Shown one piece after another: positions 1 through 14,700 of a DNA stretch of 64,000 nucleotides (position 1 is its first letter; each line of letters opens with the position of its first letter). The position numbers and the translations under genes are program-made. The notes beneath the pieces were generated by a model. It did not search any database. It saw only the letters and a program-made list of their open reading frames with translations, and had not been told where the DNA came from. Source of the stretch: Acanthaster planci (lineage: Eukaryota > Echinodermata > Asteroidea > Valvatida > Acanthasteridae); assembly GCF_001949145.1 (NCBI RefSeq), contig NW_019091369.1, positions 624,856-688,855 of the forward strand, read 5' to 3'.

Positions 1-3000
1 CTTCATCCAACTTCTTCATGAAAGGAAGTTCCCACTAGTGCACTTCCCTGACATGGACCCGGCACCTGGAGTTACTATGGTTCCAGCATTACAGCTCCTA
101 CGTGTGTGCATGGTACATTTTAGCCACAGAAGCATTACTCAGGCTGCATCCAAATCTGTTGTCTAGAGCTAGGTCTGGGGCTTCACTCCAATGGAAATAC
201 GACGAGACCCACCGACAACAGACGTAGCCATAGCTCTGGAAGCCCGTTTCAGGACGCTGCCTCCGAGTGGGAGGCGACATTAAAAGATAACTGTCATGTG
301 ACGAGGTCTTGCCCAATCATCAAACAGAATCTAGAGGGCCAGATGTCTGCATGTGTAAAGATGCTTCATTTTCTCTGCATTGCTGGTGGACTCTGGGCAT
401 CGTCTCATGTTAAATGTGGGAACAAGGAGGACATTTGGACACTCTGTCCACATACAGGTACTGTATACACAAGACTACAGCAGTGGAAAGGCGAGCAATG
501 ACCAATTTCCAAATGAATATGTGCACGTAATCCATGACAGGTGTGTAGGCAAATTCGACTGTGAGGAAGAGTTCTATATATGGACATCACTCATTTATCC
601 CTGCAGCGGTACTGGTACATTAGCCATCAGAAAGTAACATCATACATATCCTAAAGAGCCAATACTAGCTGGGAAAAGGTGGATGTCTTTTTTTAACTTA
701 GAAAACACTGGTAGGATTTTTCACACCAGTCTCACTGGGTTTGTGCAAAGGGTGTCAAGTGATGTTCAGGTAAGGAACTCTTTCCCAGAGGTGAACTCAC
801 TTTGCAGTCTTCACCTGTACTTTCACTGATGAGACAGCGTTCAGGTTCTTTAGTTGCATGCATGAGTGGAAGTTCGTAAGGATTAAAGACATGTAAGGTT
901 AAAGTTGGCATTCCATACATGTTGGAATATGTCCTACTCCATGATATCCCGCATGAGGACAGAATGGTGTAAGTTCAACGTTCATAGCACACACAGGTAC
1001 AATAAAGATGCATTCTGAGGATCCAAATAAACTTAGCATGACAAAACTTTGTCCAAACGCTTTGACTTCTCAAACAGCCAGTGCATGTCTGTATTTAAAT
1101 GAGCTACTACACTCAAAGGTACATGGACGTGTAATTCATGGACAGATGGAAGGAGTTGCAAAGATAACTATGCATGGTTGCTCCAAAAGGGTCGAGACAG
1201 GGGGGGCACCTTTAATGATTCTCCGCGCAAAATACTTTTTCAACTATCTGCCACGGTCTACAGTGAGATGGCCTTTGGAAACGCATACATGTACACGTAG
1301 CTAATCGGTCCGCCGTTTATCTCCAAATTTCCTTGGCATCAGCCCAACGGACAAAATAATACAACCCTCCCGTCTCTTAACTTGACTGACTGCTAGATTG
1401 CTGTGCCCAGGTTCAATGCGGGGGCTAAATATACTCTAAGGCAAATATAGGTTGGGTTAGGAGTTAACAATCTTTGCCAAAGGGCAAACTTTGCAGTCTA
1501 CATGTAACCTTTTTTACACTGGGGTTAATAGGTATCCAGTGCTGCATGTCAGCACGTATCCAATAATGCTTTGAAGGTGTGGGGTCTCACAGCGAAGGCG
1601 TAGTTCAGACTAGCACGTATGGGAAACCATGTTTGTGGTCCCGGCCTAACCGTCCAGACATGACGTTTGATGCAAACTGTGGATCTGAGATCAGGCTCAA
1701 ACCAAACCAAGAGCATATGGTCGATGAAATTGATAACACGCTCACCAATTTGGTGGGTCAGCCTAAAGTTGAATCAGCGCACAATCGAGGTCTGACTAAC
1801 ATGGAGATCAGCAAAACGGCATGACTTGGACTAATATGTGACTTAGACAAAATAATATTCATATCAAAATTTGACTCAGAAAGAAACTGTCAAAATACTT
1901 CCAGACCAAAACAACACAGTCTAACTGGAAATGGCATGTCCATGTGCAACACCTGGGAACACTCAGAGATGAACAAAACACATCCACATCAGTGTGATTC
2001 AGACTTCAGAGGATTCCCAAACAAGTCATCAGGCCAATCAATTAAGTCGCATGCTCCCCATCTCCTGGGGAAAGATACCGAACCTCCAAATGCCTCTGTC
2101 CTAGATGCATCAGGGAATCCAAGTTCAACATCCCAGTTTTCAGAGATTTCAGGTGCAAAAACACATCGCTGTCCCAGGATGGGTGGGGGAAAGCCCATCC
2201 TGCTTGACTCTTCCGAGCGCGCATGATGTTCCTAAGGGTCTGCATGACAATTTCCCGGTGGCTGTCAATTTAGCGACGGGCAGTGCTGACACACCCTCAT
2301 TTTAGTACCAACAACAAACCATGCAAAAAGACTTAACTGTGAGAGCACAAACTTTTAAAAAAAAAGAAGTAAATATGGGCAGTTACAAACAGAAATGGAA
2401 ATAACCATTCCAATGTTAGAGCTCATGAATATTTGTACATGTAATCAATAAATAGAAAAAAATTCAAACACACATACATGTAGTGGGAATATCACATACA
2501 GTACATGCAGTTCCACAAATAACCAAAAATCATGATATTAAGTACTGCAAAACTTTCTGTTTATATTTTGATATCATAAAAGTGGGTATTCAAATTTACA
2601 AAATCCCTTATAACAATGTTTTGGGTTTTGGCTGTCCTTTGAACCAGCAGTCAAGCAGAGCATTCATGTCCCACAATTTGTCCTGTAAGTAGTTCAAGTC
2701 TCATTGTTCTTCCATCAACGTGGGGGGGGGAATGTACCTTTAAAGTCATCTACAAGGTTTGCTTGATGTCCAGTTTCCCTCCGTTTGTCATCTTTGCCCT
2801 TAAAGAGCAAACTGTCAAGTCACTTCCTCCAAGCTGACCCAGAAATCTTCACCTTTGCTCTTCCCTAGCCCGCAAGATATGTGTACCTACATAAAAATCA
2901 CATTCAATCTGATGTAGAAATGTCCCCCATAAAAAAAAAAAAAAAAAACGCTTGTCTCTGGGTTTTTCGGCGACCTATCACAAGAAGGTTTGCACGGAAA

Positions 3001-6000
3001 ACTAAGTTTGCCACAGTCTCCCATAAGGAGAGAGTATGTGTTGAGTCACTGTTCATTCCCTAAGGTGAAGGACAACTTTGTACCTTCTAAATGAAGCACG
3101 TGTGACTCTAGTTATTAAAAAATTTGGGGCCTGTTTGTTTCACATAGATCTGGATCTTGATCAGTGATCCCAACCCTGGTTCCCTCCGTTCATTAGGTGA
3201 GTTCTTCTGGTGTCAGTGAATCAAAATCTGCTCCCTGATTGTAAACCAGATTTGAGGAAAACAAACCGGCCCTAAAAATTAGGATTGAAATGATTCAGTG
3301 GTTGGGTAAGACTGGCTTCTTCAGGTGATCCTTTCTGCATTCTATTTTCCGAAAGGGGAAGCTGATGAAAAATGAACCATTCAACAGATCAACGAGGGAG
3401 GCTAGTTTTACCATAACACAAGATAGAACAGTCAGTATTTCTTTGAAAACAACTAACCCACAGATTTTGTACACCTTTAAAGATGCCATTACATTTTAAC
3501 TACAGGAATGAAACTGGGAAGTCAGACAAAGCACAAGGAATTCCCAAAATGACAAGAATACCAGAATACAAGGGAAAGAAGAGAGGAAATTGGCTGATCC
3601 ATAGACAAGTTGCATCATTGTCCAAAAAAATCACCAAAAATTACCCTGAAATCTCCACCGTGCATCTTCCTATGTTTGGTCCCATTCTAACTCTCAACAT
3701 TCAGTGTAAAGGAGCCTGTGTGCATGTGATGATGAGGAAATCTGGTTGCTAACAGTATAGTTCTTTCAGAGCAAGGTGCCACTGCATTGTGTTTGTTTGC
3801 GTGCTTGCTTTTCAACGGCAAAATAGTACAAAAAGGAAATGGCATGTGATGCACTGCCGGCCAGCCAGCCAAGAAATAAAAGGGATTACAACAGTGTTTA
3901 GCTATCGGGTCTTGAAATAACAGTGCAGTGTATCAGTGCTTGGTAAGAAATGTGGGCACAGTAAGCATGGAAAACACAGAGTGCATCATACTGGTTTGTA
4001 CTAGTGCGAGATAAAGCAAACACCCCTAATTTTCATCAGAATGTACACAAATTAGCAGCAGTCTGGCATGAAACTGGGTAGGTAGTAGCAATAACATGCA
4101 AGAGTGCACAATACAGACGAATAGCGTAAAACATATGTCATAATTTTTTAAGAGTGCACATTTTCACAGGAGATCGACTGGAAATTCTGAATCAGTACCT
4201 CTGAAAAAAGGCAAAAAACCTGATTCATGTCTATTTCTGAAGCAAATTCACAATTTGGAAAGTTAGACACAGCAGCCCCTGTATGTCCAGGATATGGCGG
4301 GGGAAACCATACATGAATGCCCTTTTCCTTCACAACTAACGCAGAGAAGGCGGGGAGGGAAAAGACACGTTCACTGGTACCATTTGAATTCGCTCAAAGA
4401 GTTGTACCTAACTGCCCTTTTCCGAGTTGACAGACACATGTTGTGTTCAGAAAGAACACAACATCAGAGAGTCAGTCGAGTGGGCGTAAAAGCTCAGTAT
4501 AAAATGAAGTGATGAATTTTTAAAGAATTTTGAAACAGAAAAAACGAAAAGTCTCCCTGCCCAGCAGAACCAACATGGATATATAGGCCGAGCGTGAAGT
4601 GGTTAAAAAGTTAAACTATTTCCTCATAACAGCTGTCTAGGTAGGATCCCCTCATTAATCCAACAGCCTTTAGAATAAGCCGGTTTGGAGTTTCAATGAG
4701 GCAAGGTCATTGAGATCACACACCCAAGACACTACACCAGCCGAAATATGATCAGCACCTGTGAATTGGTAACCAACAATGCTGGGACCTCCAGTTTACA
4801 TTCCAATCTTCCTACATAACCCACAGCACCTTGGCTAGATCATTAGGTTACCAAAGGTCCCTTTTTAATTCTGCACTAAAAATTTGGCGGGGGGAAGGGA
4901 GGCACAAATCGGGATGAGTTTGGGAAATTGGCACTGCAGGCAACAATGGCTCCATGAACATATTTATCAAGTCCTGTTTCCTAAAATATTTCTGTTTCTG
5001 GGGTTTTTTCTTCTGGTTTTTTTTGGGGGGGCTCTTTCACATATTGCAAACAAGGCATTCTTTTTGTCAGGATATTTTTTTCTCCTTGTTCTTCTCCCAA
5101 AAATCCTGTGTGTTTTGTACACAGTAGTTTTTCAACGCAGCACTTTTGCCCCTTTCCAAGTTCAGATTTTGATCCAAGTTGCATCAATCAAAGACCCTAT
5201 AGCGTAGACGCGTCTCAAAGCATGACATCATGATGACGTCTTCACCTGATTTTTTATAGAATTTTGAATATTTATTTTGCCCCATTCATTTTGTACACAC
5301 ATTTCAAGGGTCATTTTTGGACACTTGGAAGTGATTTATCAAAGTAATCAAAGTTATATCATAAAAAGACCAGAGAGCACTGTTGTTTTAGTACAGCGGT
5401 GTCATGATGATGTCATCTTTTGATTTATTATTAAATTAAAAATTTAGAACAAAATTTAATTAAATTTTGAATAATTCATTTTCTCCTATTGACTCTGTAC
5501 ACAGATATAGAGGCCTTTTTGGTCAGTTAGCAATCTTGGATCTTACCCACAGTTACACCAAAGAAGGACCTTAGGGAAGAGAGGTCCTCCAATAATGTTG
5601 TCATGATGACATCATCAGGTGTCAAATTACAATCAATTAAAATGCTTAATCTCCACAAATCCATATAAAATCAAATGTGACTTCCAGCGGCTTGGTGTTT
5701 GCAGTAAAATGTTCGTAAAATTGAGTTTTCTGTTTCATTTTGTGTGTGTAAAGTCACAAGACCCTTGCTTCCGTTCGAAACTAGAAGTGGCTTATAATTC
5801 AAAACTGGTGACAGATATGAACTTGCTTTCGACAGTGTTTTTGCTGTTTAATACATAAAGTGATTGGGGAAATCGGGGCCTTTAAGTAGATGGGCAATTC
5901 CACAAATCAGGGTCAAAAAGTGTGACATTTTTGTGTCCCTGTTAGATCTGACCTTTGCTATTTGACATGGAAATATCCAAAAAATTGTTTTCAAACTATT

Positions 6001-8664
6001 ACTATTTATTTGGCAGGTAATTTGCATTAATTCATCACTCTTGGAAATCAGAAAATGTGTTCTGTACTTACAAAATCATATGTCAGATGTTACAGGGACA
6101 CACACAAAAATGGACCCCTGATTTCTAGAATTACCTAGTTATGGTTTGTTTAACAACTTCTGTGACGTATAAACTATTCTGTGATCAAGTGATATAATGT
6201 ATATATTTCGATACTTTTAAGTCACAAAGGATGCGGAAAAGCCCTCTGGTGTGTTGCAAACAGACAGAACAGCTCTCGTTTTTACATTACTGTTGCTTCA
6301 CTCCTGGTGTCAAGTTCAGCTGATATGCAGCACGCTCAGTCTTAACCTCTCAAGATCTTTTTTAAATCTGCAAGGTTTTGGTGGATTTTGCAGGATTGAG
6401 GATAAGTCTTGACGCCTGTCAAAAGTTGACGTATAGGTACACACACATTTTGACTGTCTGCATAATGAAGGATTATAGACAACTCAGGATGGTTCCAACA
6501 AAAAAAACAAAGTAAAAAAAAAAATTTCCACACTTAAGCAATGACAATTTCTTCATCTAATGCACTGAAGAATGACCCCAATGCCTAATACACACTTGAC
6601 CTAAAATTCAAATCATGCATTCATAGGGTTCAGAAATCAGAGCAGCAAACCAAAAACGACACACATGCATTGGTCTCATTCACATACCTGTGCTGACAGT
6701 CAAAAACTGTTGATTCACCACTTCTGGGATACTCACTGACCTGACCCAAATCCACCATTTTATTTTTCCGCACCTTCCTCCCGGCGTATTTATGGATGTA
6801 GGTCATTGCTTGCCCTTCCTCAAGAGGGGGGCGCGTAACATGAACTATGAAGACATGCGGTTTTCCCCAAGTATTCACAAAACACTATAGTGCGAGCTAC
6901 ACGTGCATCTTAAAACAACCTGATACAAACTTCTGCAGTGTTTTTTTGGCAAGCTTCTTTTTCTTCAAATCAGAAACTGAACTTCAGGCTTTGAGTTCAG
7001 GGACTCTTGACTGGAGGTGAGTATGCACAATAAGCCCAAGCAAAGTCCCTACAGTATGCCTTCGCCCAACATCTATGAAATAAAAAGTCGGTCTATCCCA
7101 TTCATGCTTTGAAACACATGCACATGTACATGTATGTTTAGGCACACAAGCAACTGCTCGATCACGGTATGTCAGCCCACAAGGGTATCTTTGCTTGCGG
7201 GGGTCACTTTCTTCCATCCCCATACTCACACATGCCTGTTTTACATACAAAGTATGGACATTCCTTTGTTCTCCTGTGGTTAAGGAAACTTGAGGAAAAT
7301 GCTCCTTTTTCTCCAACCAGGATAACTCCTTCAAGCTGAATTTTTCAATGATGATTTCCTGGACTGTTCCTTGTTCATTTTGCCACGGATAACCTTGACC
7401 CCAAAATGCCTCTGAAACTGTTTTTCAGAGAGGGGAAAACACTGTGTGGACGTGTGCAAGTCCACACAACACCATCACACCCTACATTATGTGGACTTCT
7501 TTTGTGCAGAGGTCCACACTATGTATGCCATGCCTGCACAAGCCTACAGGGCTGCGAAACAGAGCACTGTTTCCTCATGGGCCGGCATTTTCACCGACAA
7601 ATGTTACTTCAGTCTGCCAAGCTCAACACAGAATTACTTGGTCTCTGGAGAACACAATTGCAAACATGGCTGTTTTCCCACGCAGCCGATAATTTAGTTT
7701 GGAAAACTAGCTGTTTATGCAGTGAGCTCGTTGAAGCCGTCCTTCGTGACCCACATGTACCAGTACTTCTAAAAGCTTCCTCAAAGGCACCTGTACACGC
7801 ATTTCCCCATTCCTCTGACTGCCGACGCATAAACTACACCTTCCTTCCAGCCTTCCCACTACATGTACCATGCGTAAAACCATGACAACAAGTAAGACAT
7901 GCTGACATTCTGCTGACCTCACAATATCCAATCACCCCAACTCCATTCTAACTGAAAATCATCATGCAAAATAATGACAAAGATATTCTTCTGGATTCTA
8001 TTCTTGGTGGCAATTGATTTCTATAATCACGGTTCGGCAAGCACCTACAAGTTGCTTGGGAATGGGATTTGTTTGAAGCGGTTGCATGGCGGTAAATTTG
8101 GATGTGCGTCGACTCAATCCAGAAACCTGTAAGTCCTGTGAATGTACATGTCAGAAGAGAAATTTAGGCCTCATCCGAAAATACTGGTTAAAGCTTTGGA
8201 ACAAGACTTCCACCAATGGTAACCAGGTGAGTATACTGACTAGACACACTGCAGGCGAGACTTTCAAAGCCAAACAAAAACAACCAACATTGGCATTTAC
8301 AAATGGACCGGATTTCTCAAAATGTCTCTACGACCACTGCTTTCCGGCGTGAGGAATCCTGTGAAGCGAAACTGATATTAAAAGAAGTGTTCACAGAGCA
8401 GTACAAATCAATCAATGTGTTGCTTCTTGGGCTGCAAACCCAGTCCACATGTTCAACAGAGCCTGATGGGACTCAAACGGAACCCCTCTAAAACTGGCGA
8501 AAGACAGGGACTTCACCGCTGCATCCATCAGGCCAACTCAAACAGCTTAAATGGCTACTTCCTTTCATCAAATTCAACACTGTCGAGATCAGCAGGGGTG
8601 AATCCTCAATTTGACCTCTGACAACAAAACTCACAGATACTTGGGTCTGGCCAAATGTGAGTAC
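1..8664. other. Probable last intron of COPZ1, no exon recognised
   Basis: The expected terminal exon (15 codons ending in a KEQxKWSLLK/R-type tail plus stop) was sought on the minus strand by looking for CCA preceded by Lys codons and for KEQ codons. No convincing match was found. The stretch is AT-rich with scattered TACATGTA motifs, homopolymer runs such as A18 near 2931-2948, and the tandem repeat listed at 5226-5625. No other gene, RNA or recognised element was seen. Confidence 0.6.
5226..5625. repeat. Diverged tandem repeat, about 170-200 bp unit, with TGATGACGTC/TGATGACATCA motifs
   Basis: Three unit starts carry a near-palindrome: CATGATGACGTC (about 5229), TCATGATGATGTCATC (5402) and TCATGATGACATCATCAGG (5601). 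The first two units also share ATTTTGAAT, a CCATTCATTTTGTACACA/CTATTGACTCTGTACACA block and TTTTTGG at matching spacing, so this is a decayed tandem duplication. TGACGTC-type cores resemble CRE/ATF sites. Confidence 0.6.
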
Positions 8665-8755
8665 CTGAGCAACAGTCTGTTCATTGATTGGGATGTCGTC
8701 ACCTCGAACCGCTATCCTCTGTACTACGTTGTTATAATCAGACTCCAAAATAATC
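8665..8755 (-). CDS. COPZ1: COPZ1 coding exon 6
   Basis: 91 nt. The acceptor TGTTCTCTTTTTCAG is followed by G, which completes Gly. It encodes [20 protein letters not shown] and [10 protein letters not shown] and then meets a donor at GTACTCACATTTGG. It matches [20 protein letters not shown] and VPLTEQTVSQ of human COPZ1. It ends in phase 0, so the next exon should start with Val-Leu/Phe-Gln. Reading through the donor gives a longer frame that is not conserved. Confidence 0.95.
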
Positions 8756-11700
8756 CTGAAAAAGAGAACAGGGACAGTATTAAGCTCAATGCTACACAGC
8801 ATCAGCAATTACTATCAATCCAATTTGCAGTCATTACGGTTTTTAACCTGGAAAGTGTGAAATCAATATCTTGCTTGCATGTCAATACATGCAGGCATAC
8901 CCAACATTGTGACTTTGTGTCAGATTTTACAGACATCTATGTATCTGACCCATCAGGCAAAACACGAAAATGTTCCATGCAGACCCCCACAAATATTACG
9001 AATACAGTACAGAATATTAACAATGGAGGAAATAATAGAAAACAAATCGACCCAAAAAATCTGATATCCTATTAAATTATAAATATCATGGCTGTGTTCC
9101 GTACGCCCATCCGTGGCTTGTCAGCCAATCTGTGGATTTCAGTCTTGGGCTCAGCATGTTTTACAACATCCTGTCATTGGTTTTCTACGGGTTTTTAGGT
9201 GAAGATTTTAAAGAGGGATTGGGATATAAGATTGATGTACACTAGTCTGGGGAATGAATGGTCCTCTGTCATCATCTTGCAGAGTCCAGATCTTTAGATG
9301 GATTGTTACACTGTGGGTCTGATGGACTGGACAGGTGCAAATTATTAAAGAGACCCATCAAACTCATCATGGAAGACAAGTTCCTCAAAAGAAATTTCTG
9401 ACCAGATACACGTGCCAATCAAGTGTCTTGCAAACAGAGCCTGGTGCTGTAAATGATTTCGGCACCAAATGAATCTGCCATGCTACGTGTTGAACTGGTC
9501 CAGGTTTTACTGAGTACGAAGCTGACTATAAGACCCCACGTTTCACTTACCCTCCGTCCACTATCTCATCCACGGCGAGAAAAGCCGCATCCAAGTGATC
9601 AAGGAGAGCTCGCTTCTCAACATTCTTTCTGTAGTCGGGAGAAAAAAAGGAAAGAGCATACTGATATAGGAAAGACACACAAAGAGAAAGGAAACAAAAC
9701 AAAATGGAAGACTGACACAACTGTAAACCCCAAACCTACCAAGGATCCTTCTGTTTGCTCTAATTCCAAGACCATACTCAAACCATATTCAAAATGGAAG
9801 TTCTGAAAGAAATCCAAAGAAGTGCAAACGCGGCAAAGAGGTTATTCAGAATTGTCAGGTTTCAACCTTGTGAATTTTTTTTTACGTTTTACTTACACAC
9901 ACACACCTTGCCACATTTTCAATCTTAAATATTAACCTGCTATTCAAAACCTCCAATGCATAAATACAGCTTTGTGGGTTTATCCCTTTTACACATGTAT
10001 TTCACAATTTTGATTTGTTCATGTAAAAATGAAATGAAAAATGACATTCAACATGACTGACAATTTTGGACAACCCTTAAAATGTCAGACGTTGACTGCA
10101 GAGCAAAAATGCATCAGGGAGGAAAGCACCAAACAAAATGGTTTTGTGCCAATAACATGTATCTACATATACATGTACTTTCACAATAGAAACCATCTTG
10201 GACTGAAAGTCATTGCCAAGGTTGAGAGCTTCGCAATTCCCATGCACGCCATACAGGTGAAGAATGGATCTCTGGTCTCATTCTTGTTTGAAAACTTGTG
10301 GTTGTAGAGCTGAGGAACGATGCCACGTGTCACAAAAATTCAAATGCTAAGGAGCTTCGTACATGTATATACAGGTACATGTAGGATGAGGGTGGGCCCT
10401 CACAGTGCTGTGGGGAAGTTTTCTGTTGTTGGGCAAATTGTTGGGGGGCTTTCTGCTGTCCCCGCAACGTCTTTAGTCCTCACACAATTAGTGTAATAAT
10501 GAGTGCATGTCCCCACACATACGGGACAAGTTTGCCTACATTACAGATGGACATGTACCAGTAGGTAACAGGCTTGCCTAGGGAGTGGCAAAGTATGGTC
10601 CAGGCAGGTGACAAGATTTCAAGGTGCATGTACTGTACACGAAAATAAGACACAGGTGCCTGGATATTGTACAAACACCTGTTAGCATGAGTCGGTAATA
10701 AGCATGCATACGTATACGTGTGCACGCATCAGGTACATGACCATACAATATCTGAACTGTGGTCCAATGTGTTTTAAGTGTCTTTGGGGAAAATACATGT
10801 ACAGGTAACATGAAAATGAAAAGGGGGCGCCAAACACGCCATTTTCAAGTAGATAGATAATCAGTACTTATACAAGTCATCTGAAGGCCAGGATATTATT
10901 GATTTTTGAGACCCCTAAACTTTTGAATTCCCAAGTCTGTACATTTTCTATGTACGCTGCATGTATGTGTCTAACGTCAACAAACTTTAGGGCTACTGAC
11001 GAGACCAGGATCATCATCATTCCATCACTCTCAACACCAGGCACGACATTTGAAGGATACATGTCCTTTACTACATTATCAATACATGTAAGTTGACTTC
11101 TCTCGATCAACACCATGCACTTGTGACATCACCGATATGCAAAAGAACTTGTTACAAGTACATCCTGAATTATTTGCAATAGATCAGCCTCTAATCCTGC
11201 AACCATGTAAATGTACATACAGCATATAGTCAATGCAGCTGAACACATGCAAACAATGTCTCATTCTTATTTAAAATACCGGTACCAACCGTCACGAAAG
11301 ATTAACTTTAACTTGCCTCAAGTTTTGACCCTAGCTTTTATTTATCCACGGCAACTAGCAAGCAGACCATGTGTTGCCCCCCCCCTCAATCAAGTTTGTC
11401 GCTTATGTTGAGGCACACTTCCTCAAAACAAGGATAATTACTCACTGCCTCTCTGGGCAGCCACTGAGAGTTGTGCCTGCAACTCAGGAACGGGACTGCA
11501 TTTCCCGAGGTTCAAAAGGACAATCGATGCAGCCGCCAACCAGCCAATTACACTTGCACAACGAGCGTGCGCTACACCCGTACGGGACACGTTCACTGCA
11601 TTTCCGAACTCGGCTCACCAACGCTCACTGCCAAGGGGGGAAGCACACGGGACTGACCCAGATTGGATATCTGCTGTGTTAACGCTAACAGTCCCTCTGA

Positions 11701-14700
11701 GCCCTGAACCCCGGGACTCTGCCAAAAAGCCCTGGGATGCAAGGATTTACCCTGTAACAACTTTTTAGAGGAAACCCGCCAAAGCTGACATTCTCAATTA
11801 CAGTCTTGCTTTCATCCTGGTAGTGGCCTCCCTCTGGGAGGTGCCTGCGGGAGAGAGGGGAGGGGAGAGTGGGGGACGGATGGCCCAGTTTTTGGGGCAT
11901 CATTGCCCTCATTGCCAGAGGCACCCTCCCCAAGCCGCTCTGTGATCAGATAACCTCCCCTTGCGCTCCCCCTCACTGCCTCACACTGACTCGTCTAAAA
12001 GTCACAAGCAGACCAAGCATCATGATTGTGTCATAAATTTCTAGCTCACGCTTGTTCACACAAATGCAGGGAGTCCACTTGGTGCTTTTAATGGTATTCA
12101 GTAAGCTTGGAACTTTAACGCTAAGTAGTTACAGGTGTGCCAATCAGCAACTCATGTGAGGTGCTGCTTGGTAGAGATTCGAAGCAATGACTTCTACCTA
12201 GACCATTCCATAACTAAGTGTGGTTTCATTTGTCTGATGTGACTTCATCAAGACACAAACACAAGTTCTTTGGATTTTCACTGCAGTGTTTCATAAACCA
12301 CATGCCGCATGCGAGCTAACCAGCAATATGTATGTGCATTTTGTCTTCTGATTTTCTCCAAAACAAGTCTTCCTGGCGATCTCTCTTTATGATCACTGAA
12401 GAAGAGTCACAGGGAAAACACCAGACAGCCCCCCTACAAGAAAAAACTCCGGTTCAGACATTGTCTTGAAAAGGGTAAATTGGTGGTAATATGGGCAGGG
12501 TGGAGGTATCTCCAGATTCAGGGTGAGGGTTGTCGGGTGCCTGCTCCGCCTCTACTGCGTGCGAGAAGTTCAAGGCCCGACTTGTTCCATTGAGATGTGA
12601 CAGCATGGTATTTGCCCTAAACCCCAGCCGGTGACTCACACCACCCCTGATGCACGCTGATCCCAGATTTACCCCTAAACTGGGCTATCTCCCTCTAAAA
12701 GCCCTCGTCTTTACGGCCCGTGCACATCCCTCCAGCACATCAAAGCTAAATCCTGAGCAAGGAAGGCTGAGTGGAGAAGGCCTTTAATTCCCCTCCAAAT
12801 AAAATACAAGGAAAAGACAAGCTACCAAGCTACAAGACAAGCTGACTCTCTGAGTCATCTATGGGTGCTATCGGTGGGTGCAGCGTGCACATCTGATATG
12901 CTACACTGTCTTGGTGGTACCTATCTTGTTTGAGGACTGTCTTGAGAAAGTGTGCCACAGCATCTCTGAACCTTTTCATCTATAAGCATGTCACAAGGCA
13001 TGTTTTTTGGGGCTTTCACTGGTACATGGCACCCACGTTCACAAGAAAAGACTACCTACAAAATTACACTTTAAAATTACAATTACAACCCAACGAGACC
13101 AAAAGCAGAGAACTTCTCCCTTGATTCCTACAGACTGTTCTGCCCTACCAGTATGTAACCACATAAAAAGCCTTCCAACTGCAGTATGATCATAAGTTGT
13201 CAGCATCTAGACCTAAACTGAAGTATTAGTTGAACAGAACCACTCATTCAGAAAATCATCTCCCCCCCCGATTACCCCCGGTGTCTTCTATTCCAGGTTG
13301 ACTTGAAGTATCTGGCTACCCATCAAAGTTCCAAGATGCCAACATTTGCCACAAGCAGGCCAGACTGTTGACACCTATACGTGAGCACCTACGTACCTCA
13401 GCAGTTACAAAGGCAGACATTTCAACCGATATCAAATGCACCTGGTGCTAACGTAGATGTATGTCCGCTCGTACATGTATATACCGGTAAATGCTCTAAA
13501 TGCTGTTGACACCTGTACCGGTACGTGAGCACATACGTACCTCAGCAGTTACAAAGGCAGACATTTCAACCGCTATCAAATGCACCTGGTGCTAAGGGAG
13601 ATGTATGTCCGCTCGTACATGTGCATACCGGTAAATGCTCACGGATACTCGTTCCGAAGATGGGAGAGTGCTACAAGTGTACTGAAATATACATGTAAAT
13701 GTTTTGGGGACCAAAAATGTTAACAGGGACAAATTTTTGATCCCACAACTTCATCTTGACTTCACTCACAGAAGAAATTGTCCCACCAATGTGGCAACAG
13801 CCTGGGCCACCTCACAAACCAAACAGTACCCACACACCCACACACATTTGCTGCACATGTCTCCATGTATCTATGTCTTTGAGTTGTTTTTAAGGTACTC
13901 GTATGACCAATTAATTTCATGTGTGCCTGAACAATAAGGAAAATATCTACATTTACGCAGCGATTCCAGCCAGCCACTTGGTATTCTACAAATGGTGAGT
14001 ACCAGGCTACATGTGTTTCAACACTGTGTCTGCAGGCTACACCACAGACCACAAATCCCCAATACTTCTAATTACAGAACTTCCTCTGAACACAACTCGG
14101 TAAAAAAAAAACACACACACGGGGGCACATTTCAAGAGCACTGTTTTTAAAACAGTACTAACATTAATTTCAAATGTTCTGATTTACATGTTTAGATGCT
14201 ACATGTTGGTTTGAAATGAGTCCCCTTATCCAAAGTTGTGCATGTGGACAGTATGGAACTGATCATGTGCAGCAATGGTGGGCCTTCTATTGAGCATCTG
14301 TGCTTAAACGGACCATGAAATAGAAATGTTTTACTAAGATTTACTAAAAACCTTGAAATTTCACCTTTTGGTTTCAATTAACCCAGTTTTGAATTATTGT
14401 TTTATTATTTTTAGCCATGTGTTGGAGCTTTTGTGGATTTTATGCTAATGTAATTTGCATATTCATAAGCAAACTATGAAGTCATCCAAGGCACTGCATC
14501 TCAGTGTTGCATTGATTTTATGCACAAAGAATCTCTGGATGTGTGATTTCATTTCCTTTGGCAAGCATTGTGGAAGTATGTGGCAATAAGCCAGTGAGCA
14601 ACCTTTTTTCAGAAGTGTTTTCAAATAGCACATTTGGAGTTTACAGTTTGAGTATGAGAACATGCAAACTGAACAGTGTCTTCCTGGATTTACATCAAGG

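Noticed and set aside
4372-4440. Candidate last COPZ1 exon on the minus strand (frame with SEFKWYQ then stop, or VQLFERIQ after TTAG)
   Set aside because: The KW comes in a frame incompatible with the phase of exon 6, the acceptor lacks a pyrimidine tract, and the rest does not match the zeta-COP tail.
6630-6878. Minus-strand frame with an apparent acceptor before VRKNKMVDLGQ and a GTCAGTGAG donor
   Set aside because: It does not match the expected COPZ1 tail in sequence or length, and no other family is recognised.
7321-7420. Minus-strand frame with KMNKEQSRKSSLK as a possible COPZ1 tail
   Set aside because: Only the KEQ matches; the KWSLL motif is absent and the acceptor is poor.
8488-8664. 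Open frame continuing past exon 6 (VLTFGQTQVSV...)
   Set aside because: The extension follows a donor at the conserved exon end and shows no family similarity beyond chance VL.
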